64,000 nt of DNA. It comes from Omphiscola glabra (taxonomy: Eukaryota; Mollusca; Gastropoda; Lymnaeidae). The stretch spans positions 26,910,293 through 26,974,292 of the forward strand of contig OZ024802.1 in assembly GCA_964017045.1 (NCBI GenBank), in the 5' to 3' direction. Under the pieces are notes generated by a model. The model was not told where the DNA came from. It did not search any database and saw only the letters and a program-made list of their open reading frames with translations. A program made the translations under genes and the position numbers. Positions 22,001 through 32,576 of the stretch are shown one piece after another (position 1 is the first letter of the stretch; each line of letters opens with the position of its first letter).

Positions 22001-22569
22001 AATACACCGTCCTTTCGCCCATTCGTTCCGCGGAGTTAGATTCGGCGAACGGTGACAGGGAACCCGATGACAATGACAAGGAACACGATGACAAGTACAA
22101 CAGTCAAGATGATCCCGAAAGTACGCCACAGCAGCAGGGCGGTGACAGGTCGTCCAGAAACAGGCCAAGATCCTTACAACCTAAGCAGCCGTTAAGTTTA
22201 GATCAGGGGTACATGAGCGAGGACAAGGAGCAGGATGCCGCTGGTCGACTCAGCACCCAAGTTTCTGAGCACTGCGATGACGTCACGCCTCGCAGCTCGT
22301 CTGCTGCCTCGAGATCTGCCTCTGTCAAGATGAAGAAGACGCTCAGTTTTATTTCTCGTAACAGTTTCCGGCGGTCGAAAAAGATGAGAAAGGTCAGCGC
22401 GAATGATGAAAGGACCAGAAGGAGCGTCGGCTTGTCCAGGCAAGACAGTGAAGGCTTTTTCCCGGATGACGATTTCGAGGGTCAAAATTCTTTTCCCGAA
22501 TATGCACTAAACGTTAGGGCACCAAGGGGTCAGGCCACGGCACAGGACGACAGTATCAGTATTTATTAG
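10091..22569 (+). CDS. UNC93-like multi-pass membrane protein (8 coding exons)
   Basis: Exons: 10091-10222, 13187-13438, 14786-15034, 15936-16190, 17670-17937, 19537-19727, 20431-20565, 21469-22569. All borders are GT-AG and phases agree; the protein is about 860 aa. UNC93 proteins are major-facilitator-like; UNC93B1 escorts Toll-like receptors and worm UNC-93 modulates a potassium channel. Visible hallmarks are FTAFNAMQ-NLHSSL across exons 1/2, a loop with two N-glycosylation sequons (N187, N208) and CGINDC (C198, C203), SYIACALGIHMVGYAMAAYG in exon 5, and EPAFANYQAWRSLGYFV in exon 6. About 12 hydrophobic segments lie between residues 21 and 445. The ATG at 10091 has a good context (ccaccATG); an in-frame ATG at 10028 would add 21 residues. 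Residues from about 450 on form a hydrophilic tail. Closest to UNC93A by the conserved core; exact orthology is unproven. Confidence 0.88.
10225..10690. repeat. Minisatellite, 22 bp x ~20, UNC93-like intron 1
   Basis: Units of aggcttggtcttaattgatc plus ag. The first recognisable unit starts within about ten bases of the exon 1 splice donor at 10223 (cttcttggtcttaattaatc). Confidence 0.92.
10691..11240. other. UNC93-like intron 1, unique part
   Basis: AT-rich intronic sequence. A 71-codon open frame at 10669-10884 (-) overlaps the repeat edge and has no recognisable content. Confidence 0.5.
11245..11998. repeat. Minisatellite, 36 bp x ~21, UNC93-like intron 1
   Basis: Core: ctatgcaaacgtctccagca followed by ccgttgatcaacttgt. 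The 36-bp period equals 12 codons, so frames reading ANVSSTVDQLVY-like repeats stay open on both strands (up to 171 codons). These are not genes: several frames are open at once. Right-hand units shift to ctatgtcaac and taatcaacctgt variants. Related to 8763-9052. Confidence 0.93.
12241..12550. mobile_element. Dispersed repeat, left part, with internal 12-bp array
   Basis: The phrases gataactgcgct...gagattctt (about 12252) and gatattaatatag...gtgcgg (12512-12550) recur at 60075-60095 and 60848-60885, so both loci hold copies of one unnamed element. Here a 12-bp array separates the two phrases; at the other locus a pogo-like MITE does. The element type is unknown. Confidence 0.5.
12333..12482. 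repeat. Minisatellite, 12 bp x ~12
   Basis: Nearly perfect repeats of gttggtgaaata with one ggtggtgaaata variant. The 12-bp period leaves EIVG (+) and ISPT (-) frames open, giving spurious open frames. Confidence 0.95.
12551..13048. mobile_element. hAT-type MITE with perfect 8-bp target duplication
   Basis: The octamer gttgcgag occurs at 12551-12558 and 13041-13048. The 482-bp body starts gagtgccgtcttaa and ends ttaagatggccctg, imperfect inverse of each other. Inside are gggcccagtgggcactggcc and tgcttgcccagggcctcc. It is nested in the dispersed repeat also present near 60.1-60.9 kb. Confidence 0.75.
13440..13935. repeat. Minisatellite, ~37 bp, UNC93-like intron 2
   Basis: Best units lie at 13600-13935: ttggtaaattaggtttggta then tatttggttggtttatt. 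The stretch from the exon 2 donor (13439) already has ggtttggtgtaaat-like sequence, so the array degrades toward the junction. Confidence 0.85.
13936..14785. other. UNC93-like intron 2, unique part
   Basis: AT-rich intron with a 19-nt C homopolymer at 14414-14432. Two related segments near 14445-14500 and 14520-14600 share aatcggttta and tgcac motifs. No gene seen. Confidence 0.45.
15363..15470 (+). mobile_element. LINE tail fragment in UNC93-like intron 3
   Basis: The stretch gccaatgtactaaacggggt ... gtaagagaataat ... cagaatatgtg matches 17020-17085 in intron 4, which follows a readable LINE protein fragment. Short and non-coding here. Confidence 0.5.
16565..16853. mobile_element. SPIN-like hAT MITE, copy 1 (with nested repeat)
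   Basis: Element 16573-16845 starts cagtggttctcaac and ends gctgagaaccgctg. Flanking octamers ggctaaac and ggctagac match at seven of eight and fit nnnTAnnn. Internal landmarks (gccgcgacccttta, cctcatgtt, ccgatggtcttaggcgaccc) match the SPIN family as I know it. A hairpin SINE-like repeat interrupts it after ctttaa. Confidence 0.88.
16611..16704 (+). repeat. SINE-like hairpin repeat, copy 3, inside a SPIN-like element
   Basis: Reads (ATT)n, then tttatatagcacagtacccc, agcctagggctaggctcact and gcgcttcacat. The flanking SPIN-like sequence continues on both sides, so this insertion is the youngest of a three-level nest: LINE, then SPIN-like, then this repeat. Confidence 0.7.
17096..17669. other. 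UNC93-like intron 4, remaining part
   Basis: AT-rich intronic sequence with a run of G near 17200. No additional gene or clear transposon boundary. Confidence 0.45.
17938..18784. other. UNC93-like intron 5, proximal part
   Basis: Two related segments (about 18120-18235 and 18545-18660) share gggaggg...gaatttgtgacactttttgacaggngg-type text, an old duplication or two copies of one mobile element. A 151-codon open frame beginning in exon 5 in another register is a shadow. Confidence 0.45.
18785..19095. repeat. Minisatellite, ~25-27 bp x ~11, UNC93-like intron 5
   Basis: Core gatgtagagaaaggtaccaa followed by tcattca or tcagtaa. The right-hand units (18985-19085) are near-identical; left units carry extra gtgctagtaa or gtactagtag insertions. 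Confidence 0.92.
19096..19536. other. UNC93-like intron 5, distal part
   Basis: Contains C-rich runs near 19300-19332 followed by an A-run, possible mobile-element debris. It ends at the exon 6 acceptor, which has a weak pyrimidine tract (gtctgcag). Confidence 0.4.
19728..20430. other. UNC93-like intron 6
   Basis: A degenerate ~60-70 bp duplication lies just after the donor (ccttgaccttccatttgcaacc, then ccttgaacttccatttttaacc). After that comes AT-rich and C-rich low-complexity sequence ending in the pyrimidine tract before exon 7. Confidence 0.5.
20705..20916. mobile_element. SPIN-like hAT MITE, copy 2 (196 bp, perfect target duplication)
   Basis: Body 20713-20908 begins cagcggttctcaacctgtgg and ends gcttgagaaccactg. 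The octamer aaatagta flanks it exactly at 20705-20712 and 20909-20916, fitting nnnTAnnn. Internal text includes cctaagaccatctgaaaaca, ggggtcgccac and catgaggaactgtatt. Located in UNC93-like intron 7. Confidence 0.93.
20917..21468. other. UNC93-like intron 7, remaining part
   Basis: Contains ggcaactcgggcagttgccg near 21057, reminiscent of another hAT family terminus, but I could not find a matching end or a target duplication. Otherwise AT-rich. Confidence 0.4.
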
Positions 22570-22637
22570 GACTTAAATGGCATGTCGAAACTGTCGCAGA
22601 GAGAATTATTTTTTTTATGACTATGCTTTAACAAAGT

Positions 22638-22643
22638 ATTAAA
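22638..22643 (+). terminator. Candidate poly(A) signal, UNC93-like gene
   Basis: ATTAAA lies 69 bp after the stop codon at 22567-22569, the first plausible polyadenylation hexamer. Transcript data are absent. Confidence 0.35.
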
Positions 22644-22792
22644 AGTGCATAATGTATATAAAATTCATGTACGGAAAATAGAATATATTATTTAAAGGGA
22701 ATCTGATACTGAATTCGTGATATTAAATTCAACATGGCTGTTCTCCATTGAGCATGTCCTTGGCGTATTTATACCACAACCCAAAAGAGAGC

Positions 22793-23584
22793 TTTGACTT
22801 GATTTCATATCATCATCAATGGCGCTAAAGCCCGACTAGGGCCATGGCCTGCTCCCCCAAATCCTTCCATTCGGAACGATCCACGGCTCTCCGCTTCCAT
22901 GCATGAACCCCCAACTGGTGTAAATCCTTCTCTATATCGTCGATCCATCTCAGCCTTGAGCGCCCGGTGAGTCGTCTGCCCGTAGGTTTCTGCCTGCATA
23001 TCACTTTTGCTGCTCTACATTCCAGCATCCTTTCAATATTTCCTGCTCGGCGCAGTCTGACGTTTTGTTTTTTTAATGTTTCGACTATGGGTGGGTCTTT
23101 GTACAATTGGTTCAGCTCTTGGTTTTTACGGATTCTCCAGACATCATTTTCCATAATTTTCTGAGGATTTTCCTCTCCCGTGTATTGAGAAGGTTCTCTG
23201 CTTTTCTGGTAAGGTCCAAGTCTCACTAGCGTAAGTTACTACCGGTCTTATGTTAGTGGTGTATATTGTCTTCTTTGTTCCCCTTGAGAGGTTTTTGCTT
23301 CCCATTAGCTTTTGTATGCTGAAATGGGAACGGTTGCCTGCTGTTATCCTTTCACCTCCGACATTATTTCATTGCGCTTTGCATAGTTGCCCCCAGATAT
23401 CTGAATGTAGACACTCTCTCAAATGTTTGGCTGTTTATATTAATGTCGTCATCAGCGTAGGAGTTTCGTGACAATATCATATATTTTGTCCTTGGTTGAT
23501 TTACATCAAGACCAGCCTTGACTGAGGCCTTTTCAAGTTCCCTGAATGCTTTAATTATGTCATTACTGACTTTTGACTTGATTT
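22793..23584 (-). mobile_element. 5'-truncated RTE-like LINE with 13-bp target duplication
   Basis: Direct repeats tttgacttgattt at 22793-22805 and 23572-23584 bracket a 766-bp insert on the - strand. Its frames read the end of a reverse transcriptase: a GLDVNQPRTKYM-like segment, FRYLG, NIRPVVTYASETWTLPEK, then RAGNIERML and RLRWIDDIEKDLHQLGV. The 3' end is a short gat-type simple repeat, as in RTE-type LINEs. Frameshifts and stops make it inactive. Part of it appears as an intact 133-codon stretch (22825-23226), which is not an independent gene. Confidence 0.88.
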
Positions 23585-25028
23585 ATAGGATATTTTAAAC
23601 TAAGCATATGCGTGACATATTTGTGTACGCTGAATGTGGGTTACTGGCCTACGTAGGGTGGGGCAGTCGGGGCAGTAGCCCAGGGTTTTCCAATGTGTAG
23701 CCAGTAAATTTTCTCGTAATGATTTTTATTAAATTATAAATGTTATTGTTCAAACAATATATTTCAGTGGTCAATAATAATTTTCTGAGACGCGCTGTTT
23801 ACGTTTGCATTTGGCACAATATCCATGTGCCATGCTTTCCCGTTGCCTACAAGCATTAATGTACACAATATACGTTCTTTAAATAAAAGAACTTTTTTTT
23901 CCTTTTTTTTAAAAGAAATAAGACTTACCCAGTAGCCTTATGTTGAAGAGAAAGCTACACCAATTGTGTGTGTAAAGTTGTTTCAGCGGTCAGTGATATG
24001 CTGTTTCATTTGTAATTTCATTTTATACATTTCAATATTTTTAAAAACTTCATTTAAGAAAGGATCGGTGCCTTTCATTTTGACTTGCTAATTGGTCCAT
24101 ACAGCAAAAATAGCAAAGAATCCCAGTTCTGGTGGTTGCAGCACAAGATTCTTGACATTATAAAGAGCTTGCAATATTTGGGCATCAGCGAATTCGTGTG
24201 ATTAGGTATGGGGTGCGACCACTTGGGGAGAAAAAAAACCGTTCATATCATTGGTCGTTTTCATGGATTGTCTAATAAGCAAACATGGATAAGATGATGA
24301 TATCTTGAATTAAAGGGGAAAGAATTATTAAGATTGAAAGCATGCTATTTATATAGTCGTACTCGGCTTGATTGAAATAAGTTTAGAAAAGTCAAATAGG
24401 TATTAGGAACTCCCGGAAGGGGAAAAAGTGGGCGTTGTCGAAGTGCAAGTTATTATGTTTTACAAAAGTTTGATGTGATTTTCAAAACTAGAAATATGTT
24501 TTGGATGCGGAAAGGGAGACTGAGTAATATATTCAAATGGGATGTCAAATGCCGTTAATAATTAATACATGACTTTAACCCATTGATAACGACCTACTCT
24601 TGCTATAGTCATTTTGAGTGCAAGAAGAAAACCAAGAAAACGTTTGTGGTTTGTGGGGAGGGGTGGGGGCATTTGATGTTTTTTGGGGTTTGTAAGAAAT
24701 TCGGAGCATGGGAGCTGTTAAAAATTAGTTGACAGTTTGAAGCATATGTATATGTTATATGCTGTTTGAAGTGTGCAAGCTGTTTCGAGTATGTGAAATG
24801 CATGAAATATGTGGCCTTTTTGGAGAATATGAAATGCATGTCTTGGGATATGTAATTAGTTTGCATTTTTTTATACGAATGCAGGGAAACAGTTCAATCC
24901 TGTAATAATCCCATTATTACTTGTTATTTTCATTCCAATGTATCAATAATACATTTTGTGAAATCGATCCCAGTGTTGTCTTAATAAACAAAGTGTGTGT
25001 ATACTTTTGCCGTTACTGTACTACATAG
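23585..25028. other. Intergenic, no gene recognised
   Basis: AT-rich. A short cagtcggggcagtagcccag stretch near 23665 resembles a transposon terminus without a partner. An 85-codon open frame (24609-24866, -) lies in sequence with tgcatga/tatg short repeats and shows no domain. Confidence 0.45.
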
Positions 25029-25288
25029 TATGTAACCCCAGGGCCCTGCCAAAAAAAAGCGGCGCCCGGGGCGATTCCGAAAATGCAGCCCCTCAAAATA
25101 TAGAAAAGGTCCCGCAGGGGCGGAAAATTAGAAAAAAAGACGAATTTTGCGCATCTTGTCTTTGTCAATAATTGGAATTTATCGTTTAATTTTCTATCAA
25201 GTTAATATCTAAAGTTGACCTCGGCACCCCCTTTTGTTGGCTTTGGATGGGTGCACCCTTTTCCCTTCTTCTCAGGGCCCTATGTAAG
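25029..25288. mobile_element. Probable hAT-type MITE, cagggccc ends
   Basis: Flanking octamers tatgtaac (25029-25036) and tatgtaag (25281-25288) match at seven of eight. The body starts cccagggccctgcc and ends ttctcagggccc. No internal coding. Confidence 0.5.
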
Positions 25289-25377
25289 TTATTTACTGTA
25301 AGCCTATACATTAAAAAATGATAGATCATTACATTGAACAGAAAACTAACAAAAGGGAAAAAAATGCCACTAGGAAC

Positions 25378-25562
25378 GTCAAAACACAGTATGATAGCCA
25401 GGAACGTCAGAACACAGTATGATAGCCAGGAACGTCAGAACACATTATGATAGCCAGGAACATCAGAACACAGTATCATAGTCAGGAGCGTCAGAACACA
25501 GTATGATAGCCAGGAACGTCAGAACACAGTATGATAGCCGAAACGTCAGAACACAGTATGCA
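25378..25562. repeat. Minisatellite, 28 bp x ~6.5
   Basis: Core ccaggaacgtcagaacacag followed by tatgatag. Units are highly similar, with a few single-base changes (acattatg, atcatagt). Confidence 0.93.
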
Positions 25563-27050
25563 ATCATTGAGGGTACTGCTCCTAGGCAACCTCTTTTTTC
25601 GTTTCCCAGCTGCGGTTTGAATTAGTCACATCGCAGAAAACCACGTAACCTCTATTAGAGGGCGTCTGTGAAACACCTACGCATCCCCCGGGGTGGGAAA
25701 GGGGATCAGGGACGTAAAATATATCCAGCCCTGTCCCTTTCCTGCCACTGTAAATATATTTAATCTCTTTCTAATAACAAAATATAATTTTGCGCAGTAC
25801 TTTTCCTCTTGTTGTGGTTGCTCAATTATTTGAATCTTACCACTTTATTCAGATGTCAATAACAAAGATGTAGTGGGGGTTATGCATTTTAAAAGTTCAA
25901 ATAAATATTAACTCTTTTGGGGCTGGAAGGTTAGTTTTGTTTTTTTTTTAAATAAATATGTTGTCCTGTTGTTGGTTTTTCCAAAAGGCTCGGGAGAAGG
26001 GACACGAAGGTGAATAGCGGGAACATATACATTTGTGCAAAAATGAAAGTGAGTGATATGTGAAAACCTAAACTAAATAAAAATAAACTTAAACATTCAA
26101 ATGGGCTGAGAAATTCCATAATAATAAACTGCTTTATTTAATCTGTTTTTTTTAAATGAATAGCTCTGTGCTTCTCTCAAACCTTCCTACCCACTCCCTT
26201 CCATCTCAAAGCTATCTTAGTTGGTTTTATGCTTTTCGGCAATTGGCAGAACCTTAACTCAAAAAAAAAATGGTTGTTTAGCTTGCTACACAAAGAAATG
26301 AGGAAAGACCTCATTTACATTTAACAACAAAGCTGTTGATGGCTGATTTTAGCTGAGATAGATACTTTTCCCAATTATTTAATGTGTAAGTAATTATTGT
26401 TTTAGTTCATTTTGTCTTAAGTTATGTTCATTATCTTCTAAATGTGAATACTATCCGGTGAATAGGCCTTTTTTAGTTTTACTCTCTACTCAAACTCAAG
26501 TCCACTCATGCTCAGTTAATTCCAGTTTATTAATAGTTATTTATAAATTCTTGACCGTTCACTAAATTGTTTATTGGATCAAGGCTCAGGGTTTTAAAAC
26601 ACTAATCGGTTAACTTAGCAATAATATGTTGGAACTGGAAAGCATAATTAAGCCCAAGCATGCTACAGCGTGTAGTTAAGGCTTATTATGTACCAGTACC
26701 AGTCTGCTAAATTAAAAAATTTGGTGAAATATATTTAAAAATCACTTTTATGAATGAAATGTGAACAAAGAAATAAAATATGCATAATAAGGACATGAAA
26801 ATTAGTTGCAAACACTGGGCATTGGGAATAGAAATAAGAAACCTTTTGAAAATGATCCTATTACTCATGACAGCGAAGTGAACAATAAAAAAAAATGTAT
26901 AAACTATACTATACAGCTGTGACTTTCCTGAATCAGTTGGCATTTAATATAAGTGTAAATTTTTTGCGTTTTTTTTACCATGGCCGCCATCTTGGTTGAC
27001 ACGACCCGTAAAATTAAGAATAAAAGGTTTAAAAATAATGAAAAGATTTC
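25563..27050. other. Intergenic, no gene recognised
   Basis: AT-rich flank upstream of the TNF-receptor-like gene. Small open frames (25931-26119, 26707-26943, both -) are hydrophobic and AT-driven, without domain or splice support. Confidence 0.45.
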
Positions 27051-27051
27051 C

Positions 27052-27135
27052 TAAATGTATCCCTAAATCTATCCCTAAGCCTAACCTGAACCCTAAATCT
27101 ATCCCTAAACCTAATCTGAACCCTAAAACCTAAAG
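27052..27135. repeat. Short tandem repeat, ccctaaatctatccctaaac type
   Basis: Four to five degenerate units of about 20-30 bp, preceded by gccgccatcttgg (about 26985). A similar combination of gatggcgg with aggttaggtttagggac occurs near 38570-38645, so both may be MITEs of one family. Confidence 0.6.
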
Positions 27136-27362
27136 TCATCAGCAACATAACAAAAAACGCAAATGATATCATGGCCCCATCTTTCAAAATTAGCCAATAT
27201 ACGTTTTTAAAATATATTTATTTTACAAAACAAAGTATACTTTAGGAAATGGTATTTTTAAGAAAAAAGTTCTGTCACCTTTACTTTGTATTTGTGCCAT
27301 TTTTTAATATTGTCAAAGTAACCAAGTTATTAATCTTTGGATAAATATCTTTTCATTTACAG

Positions 27363-28666
27363 TCATTAAGGAGTTAAATGTAAGGAAGTCTTTGCCAGCT
27401 TACCAGCCATGTTATCTTGGCCATCACTATTCATATTTGCTGGCACCATAGTGTCCCAAATAAATGTGTGCATCAGCTCCAAATCAACGTCCTGCGGGCA
27501 AGGAAACTATTACGATAGCAGAAAGAACGAGTGTAAGAAATGTTCAGTGTGTCCAATCAATCACATCATTAAGACCCCATGCTCTACCTTTGAAGATCAA
27601 GAATGTAGTCCTTTCAGCTTTGATGAATTCTCTGAATTCGATACCAGTGTTTTGAGAGCATACCCCACTGAGCACATCAACCCTGGAGTCGACGAGGAGG
27701 ATAATATAAAGTCGAAAAGGTCTCACAGTAAAGTAGCAGATGACCACGGTCCGACCACTGTAGAGAAAGAAGACAGGGAGTACTGGAAAACACTGGCGTT
27801 TGCGCTGATTGGACTGCTAAGTGTTCTCATTGTTGTGGCTACCGTTGTAGTTTTGGTAGCCTGTCGCAGATTACAGAAGGCAACAGTGATAAAGCAGCCA
27901 GACGAAGGTGACATGGGTATGTAATATATATTTTGGTACAGTTTTGTCTTTTGAAAAGGATCCTATTTAACATTTGCTTAGAGTTCAATCTGCAGATTTT
28001 AAATGATTTTATACTCTGTTAAATTCACAATTTGTAAGATTGAATGTACATTTATTTTGTGTGTGCAGTAGATGTTAGAATAAACATGCCTTTTGTTGTT
28101 GATTTCTTTCATATAAATTAACTGTTTTAAATCTAATAAACAAATCTATATGTTATTTCAAGTATTTTTCATAAGCATATGGGTAAAATTGATATACACT
28201 ATTAGATATTTTCATTGTAATATTGCAAGCAAAAGACCATATTTCATTTGGCTTTTATTTTTTTTTCTTAGAAGATGCAGATTCTGGTTACGTTGTCATT
28301 CGAGCAATCAGGAATATTACTGATCCCAGACCCGTGAATGCAGAATACAATGTTTACTCCCGGGAAGATTATGATGCCCACCCACCATTGCTTTCGCCAT
28401 CCTACAACGATCTAGAGTCGGCATTCGACCCTTCTGCTCACCTACATTCTATACCAGGCAGGTTGTGCTTTCTTCCAAAAGTGTACAAGCCCCAGAGGCG
28501 CCTGCTGACCTATGATACAGATGATGTGTTTGAGTCTGAGGATAGCGGCGGCTCGTATGTGGCTCCTGTCAAAACAAAGCTCCATACCATTGCTGAGAGT
28601 TCCATATCATTCAGTCCGAAAGCAAGTACCATGATGAGCAAAGATATGAGTGATCAGAATGTATAA
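27363..28666 (+). CDS. TNF-receptor-like type I membrane protein with one cysteine-rich domain
   Basis: Coding exons 27409-27916 and 28272-28666, joined in phase 1 through gtatgt ... ttcttag; the product is 300 aa. An acceptor (tttacag) at 27362 suggests an upstream 5' UTR exon. The protein has a signal peptide (about residues 1-21) and one TNFR-type module with six cysteines (C29, C42, C45, C48, C58, C66). An acidic stalk follows with a furin-like K-S-K-R at 101-104, then a membrane segment (about 129-151) with a CRR stop-transfer motif and a cytoplasmic tail of about 145 residues without a recognisable death domain. The single-module layout resembles arthropod wengen/grindelwald-type receptors. 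A role in TNF signalling is inferred from the cysteine pattern; ligand and adaptors are not visible. No minisatellite lies in its single coding intron, unlike both neighbours. Confidence 0.8.
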
Positions 28667-31600
28667 AGCTTGACTGGAAAAAAGGGAGCTCAGTATCAAG
28701 ACTCTCATTTGAATTATACAATGTAACTGGTTTATTGTTATAGATGTACCGTATTTAAATTGTTTGGGCTGATGGTAAGATTTAACAGGTTTATATATTG
28801 CACACTAAGTGCATACCATCTGAAAACAAAGATAACATTGTAGAGTGCTTTTGTTTAGGACAAATAAAGCGAAATAGCAGGATACACAAATATTAATAGC
28901 TATTGGTAATAAAATTCATAACGATTCAAACTTATTTGCCGGTTCCTCATAAGAACCTGTCAAAGAAATGCTTTTAGCTTTACTACAGTAACTGATAAGG
29001 AAATATATTTTGTGAACAAAAACTAACTGAAAGTGCAATTTAAAGTAAATAACTCGGTACACATATTTGTTCTTGATCCCAGAGCCTGGTTCTCTGGCGG
29101 TATTAAAATTGTTCCATGAAATATTTTACAGGGATAAGCTCCATCAAACTCAAACAGTCATCTCATGTACATCAAAAGTCATACACAGCAGTCATCTCTT
29201 ATATATCACAGTCATCTTATTTTTTTTTAATAGATATATTTATTAATTTAAATTATTCTCATCCAAAACTGCATTTCATTCATGATTTCTCCCTATCTAG
29301 TCTTAAATTAATGTTTGATTCAACAGCAGGCATTAATTAAGCATTTGATACACATTTTTTTAAATTTGTGACAGTTCTGTGTCCTTCCAACCTGTTCTTG
29401 TTTTAAGCAGATTGTTGTGTGTAAATATATAAACATGTGGGAACTAGTTGTAATTCATGGCGATGTACAAGGGTTGTTTTTTCTTTTAATTTTTCTCAAA
29501 AATACATTTTTATGATGGTACAATATGTTTATGTTACAGTTACAGCTATACTCCCATGGAATAGTTATATTCTTACTACTTACATGCATTTGTTGCGATC
29601 ATTTAGTGGTTTTTTACAAATTTGCTTTTATACCATTGCTTTAATAATAATTTAAGCTCCATGTGTTTTTTTTAACATGACTTTTGTTTGCCCTCAGCCG
29701 ATTGTTGTATTTAAGGATCTGAATTTTTTAATGGTAACACCATTTGCTATGAAAAAAAAATTAGAAAACTAAAATTATCTGGAAGCTAATAGAAAGAAAA
29801 ACAAAAAAAATAACCATACCTTTCCTGAATCCTAGCTAGTGCTTTTAAATGATTTCAAGATTTAAAAATTGTTATTGCATTACGGTATTTTAATTTTGTT
29901 ACAGTCTCCTTTGCAGAGAAACAACTCTCCATTTTATTTCTTGCCTCATTTTAATATATGAATTTCATGGTTTAAAGAAAGCAACAGTGACATTGGATAT
30001 CGTTTGGAGGTTTGTACTTTTGATTACCAACTTTTCTGATAGTAGATATAACATTGTTGTGATGTTTATGAACAGTTTAAGAACAATAATTCATTCTGTA
30101 GATATCTGAACAAATATGTAAATAAGTATTGCTGTGTAAATTTACATATTTATTTTCTTTCAAAATGAGTGCATATGTTTCGGTTTTGAGATTTTTTTAA
30201 TACTGGTAGTTCAGAAACAGCTGAGTGTCTTCCATTGAAATGAATTAAATTATATATGTTAAAAGGTTTTTTTAAACATTTTCGATATATTTTTTGACTT
30301 GCTGACATACACTTAAATTTAAAGCAATTTATGTTACTCATGCTTCCAATTTCTGGTTATTTCCAGCTGTCTCCTTTATAAATGATAACTTAGATGAAAT
30401 TTTGCTGTGAATTTTAAAAAAGATCTAAAAATATAGGACAGGACCATTAGTCGACATGAGGTTTCTGAATGCTAGCCAACAAAACTGACCATTACAACAA
30501 TTAGTGCTTCTGGATATTTGGGGTCACTTAACAGCTTATCCGATTGTAATTGCCCTGGTAAGGTTTTGAAGTTTTCTGTTGTATAAACCTGAATTAATTA
30601 TAGCATGAATAAAGATGCTTTTTAAGAACACAAGGTAAGGCACATAGATTTAGGCACACAAAATTCATCCAATATTTATTTATTCCTGATTGCTTGTAAA
30701 TACATACCCTGATGATATACAACTTTTATTCTACATCATTCATTTGAGTTACAACAGCATGTATTTGAGTCCTGTTGTGGCATCACTCATTGTTTACTGT
30801 AAAAAAAGTCACCACTTCTACCAAATCATGAATTCTTCCAATGCTCTCTGCGTTTGATTGTTACCTGGTAAAAGTAATAAACATTTCTAATAAAAGATCA
30901 AGTTAAACTACTTACAAGATGTAAACAAATTTAAGGAAAGTTAAGACTCTTCTGATTTTTTCCATTGGTGCTTCTGTTAAATTTCCACTGGACATATCCA
31001 AAATATAAATACCTTATTTCTATGTTAAAACACTAAGTGAAAACAAGTGTGTTTTTCTAATGTGAACCTAACTTCCAACTCATTTTGAGCATTAAATGTT
31101 TTCTTTTCCTTTTTTTTTAAAATTATTATTATTCTTTTTAATCTTTTGTGTTACCAAGATGCATCCATTTTCTATGATAACATTAAACTAAACTAGAGGG
31201 CAGGTATTTATAAAATATTTTAATCAGAGTGCTTCAGGTTTGATGTGATAGAAGACCTTAAATATAAATCCTTGAAATAGCTGGTGCCAGTATGTTTACA
31301 ATGAATGGAAATATAAAAATATTTGTCTATGCCGTCATCATAAGGTCAGTTACTTTTAAGAACAAGGCATTTGGTATTGAACAGTTTTTTTGTTTTTTTT
31401 CCCAGTAAATTTTGTCATTGCAAAACCATAAGCAAGGCCCAGTTGTTTTTTCAGCAGACACCTATTTTCATATATTTTTTTATTACATGTTTTTTATTAA
31501 TGTCATGCCATACATTTAAAGTATGAATATTTTGTCGTTGACAAGTGATTTTAGATTTTGTCATTCTCCCTGCTTAGTGTTGTGCCAGAACAGCCTGGAC

Positions 31601-31972
31601 CTGTTTGAAGCAGCAGGCTCCCAAACTGTGGGCTGAAAACCCCTTCAGTATTCCCAGAGCTAAATTACCAAAGCTCTTTATTTTATTTTCTTCATTCAAG
31701 TACAATCAAACTTTATTGATATCCTATGTCTTCCCTGCTGTAGATTTTGCTTTGTTACCATTCGAAGAAATTGTGAATGCTGCCCCCTTTGACCAGCCTA
31801 GTATTATATCCTTATGTCAACAAAAATCAAAACGATTGTGGTGCTTACTTAACGAATGACAATGACATTGTTCAATGCATGTTGTTGTTTTTTTTCCAAA
31901 TGTACATGTTTAGCTGTACATATGTTACATTAGAAGCTATCTGTATTGTTAGTGTTATTATAACATGTATTG
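28667..31972. other. TNF-receptor-like 3' flank and intergenic sequence
   Basis: AT-rich and largely repeat-free. Poly(A) hexamers AATAAA occur from 28863 onward, so the 3' UTR may end about 200 bp past the stop or extend further. No coding signal; open frames of 60-84 codons are AT-driven. Confidence 0.45.
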
Positions 31973-31973
31973 A

Positions 31974-32161
31974 CAGTGGTTCCCAACCTATTTAAAAGAC
32001 TTGAGCCCTGTGCATTGTTTTAGATACTTTTGCTCTAAAACACTTAAAGATTGTTTTAAAATGTATTCATGGTAGCTACCACGGGTCTATTTGTATGAGG
32101 GGGTGAGGGTAGTTAGCAACACCTCTCCTTTTGCCCCCATTAAACAGGTTGGGAAATATTG
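31974..32161. mobile_element. Possible hAT-like MITE without target duplication
   Basis: Starts cagtggttcccaaccta and ends aggttgggaaatattg, roughly inverse. The flanking octamers tgtattga and ttttctgg do not match. A left-end-like cagtgtttcccaacc also appears at 33411. Confidence 0.35.
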
Positions 32162-32576
32162 TTTTCTGGTAGAGTTGATGGTTTTAATATTGAAGGTCTA
32201 CTGTGACGGTAGTGAAGTTATGAGAGTTCTCTAAGTAACAAAAGTCTGAATTTTTTTATTTTTTTAAAAATAACTTTACAATAACCAGGCTCTATCCTCT
32301 TGTATTAGTTTATGGTATTTTAAACACTAAGTTTTGGTCACTTTTGAAAAGTAACTTTTACTTTGTTTGTTCATAAATTAAAATATTTATTAGCCATGTT
32401 TGTTTGTTTCTTTTGTGTGGCCAAGGGGTTATTTTGTTTGTTTTTAATGAGGGGGAATTGTTATTATGTTGACAACAGGTGTAATAGAAACAGGGGTCGA
32501 AGTGTATAACAAAAAAGTTTTTGAAATAATTTGACTTGAAAATGCAACAGATAAGATCAATTTAACTCACAATGTT

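Noticed and set aside
22825..23226. 133-codon - strand gene
   Set aside because: It is the reverse-transcriptase C-terminal part of a truncated LINE bounded by a 13-bp target duplication.
27052..27135. Interstitial telomere-like ccctaaa repeats
   Set aside because: The units are ccctaaatctat and ccctaaaccta mixtures with irregular spacing, not TTAGGG arrays.
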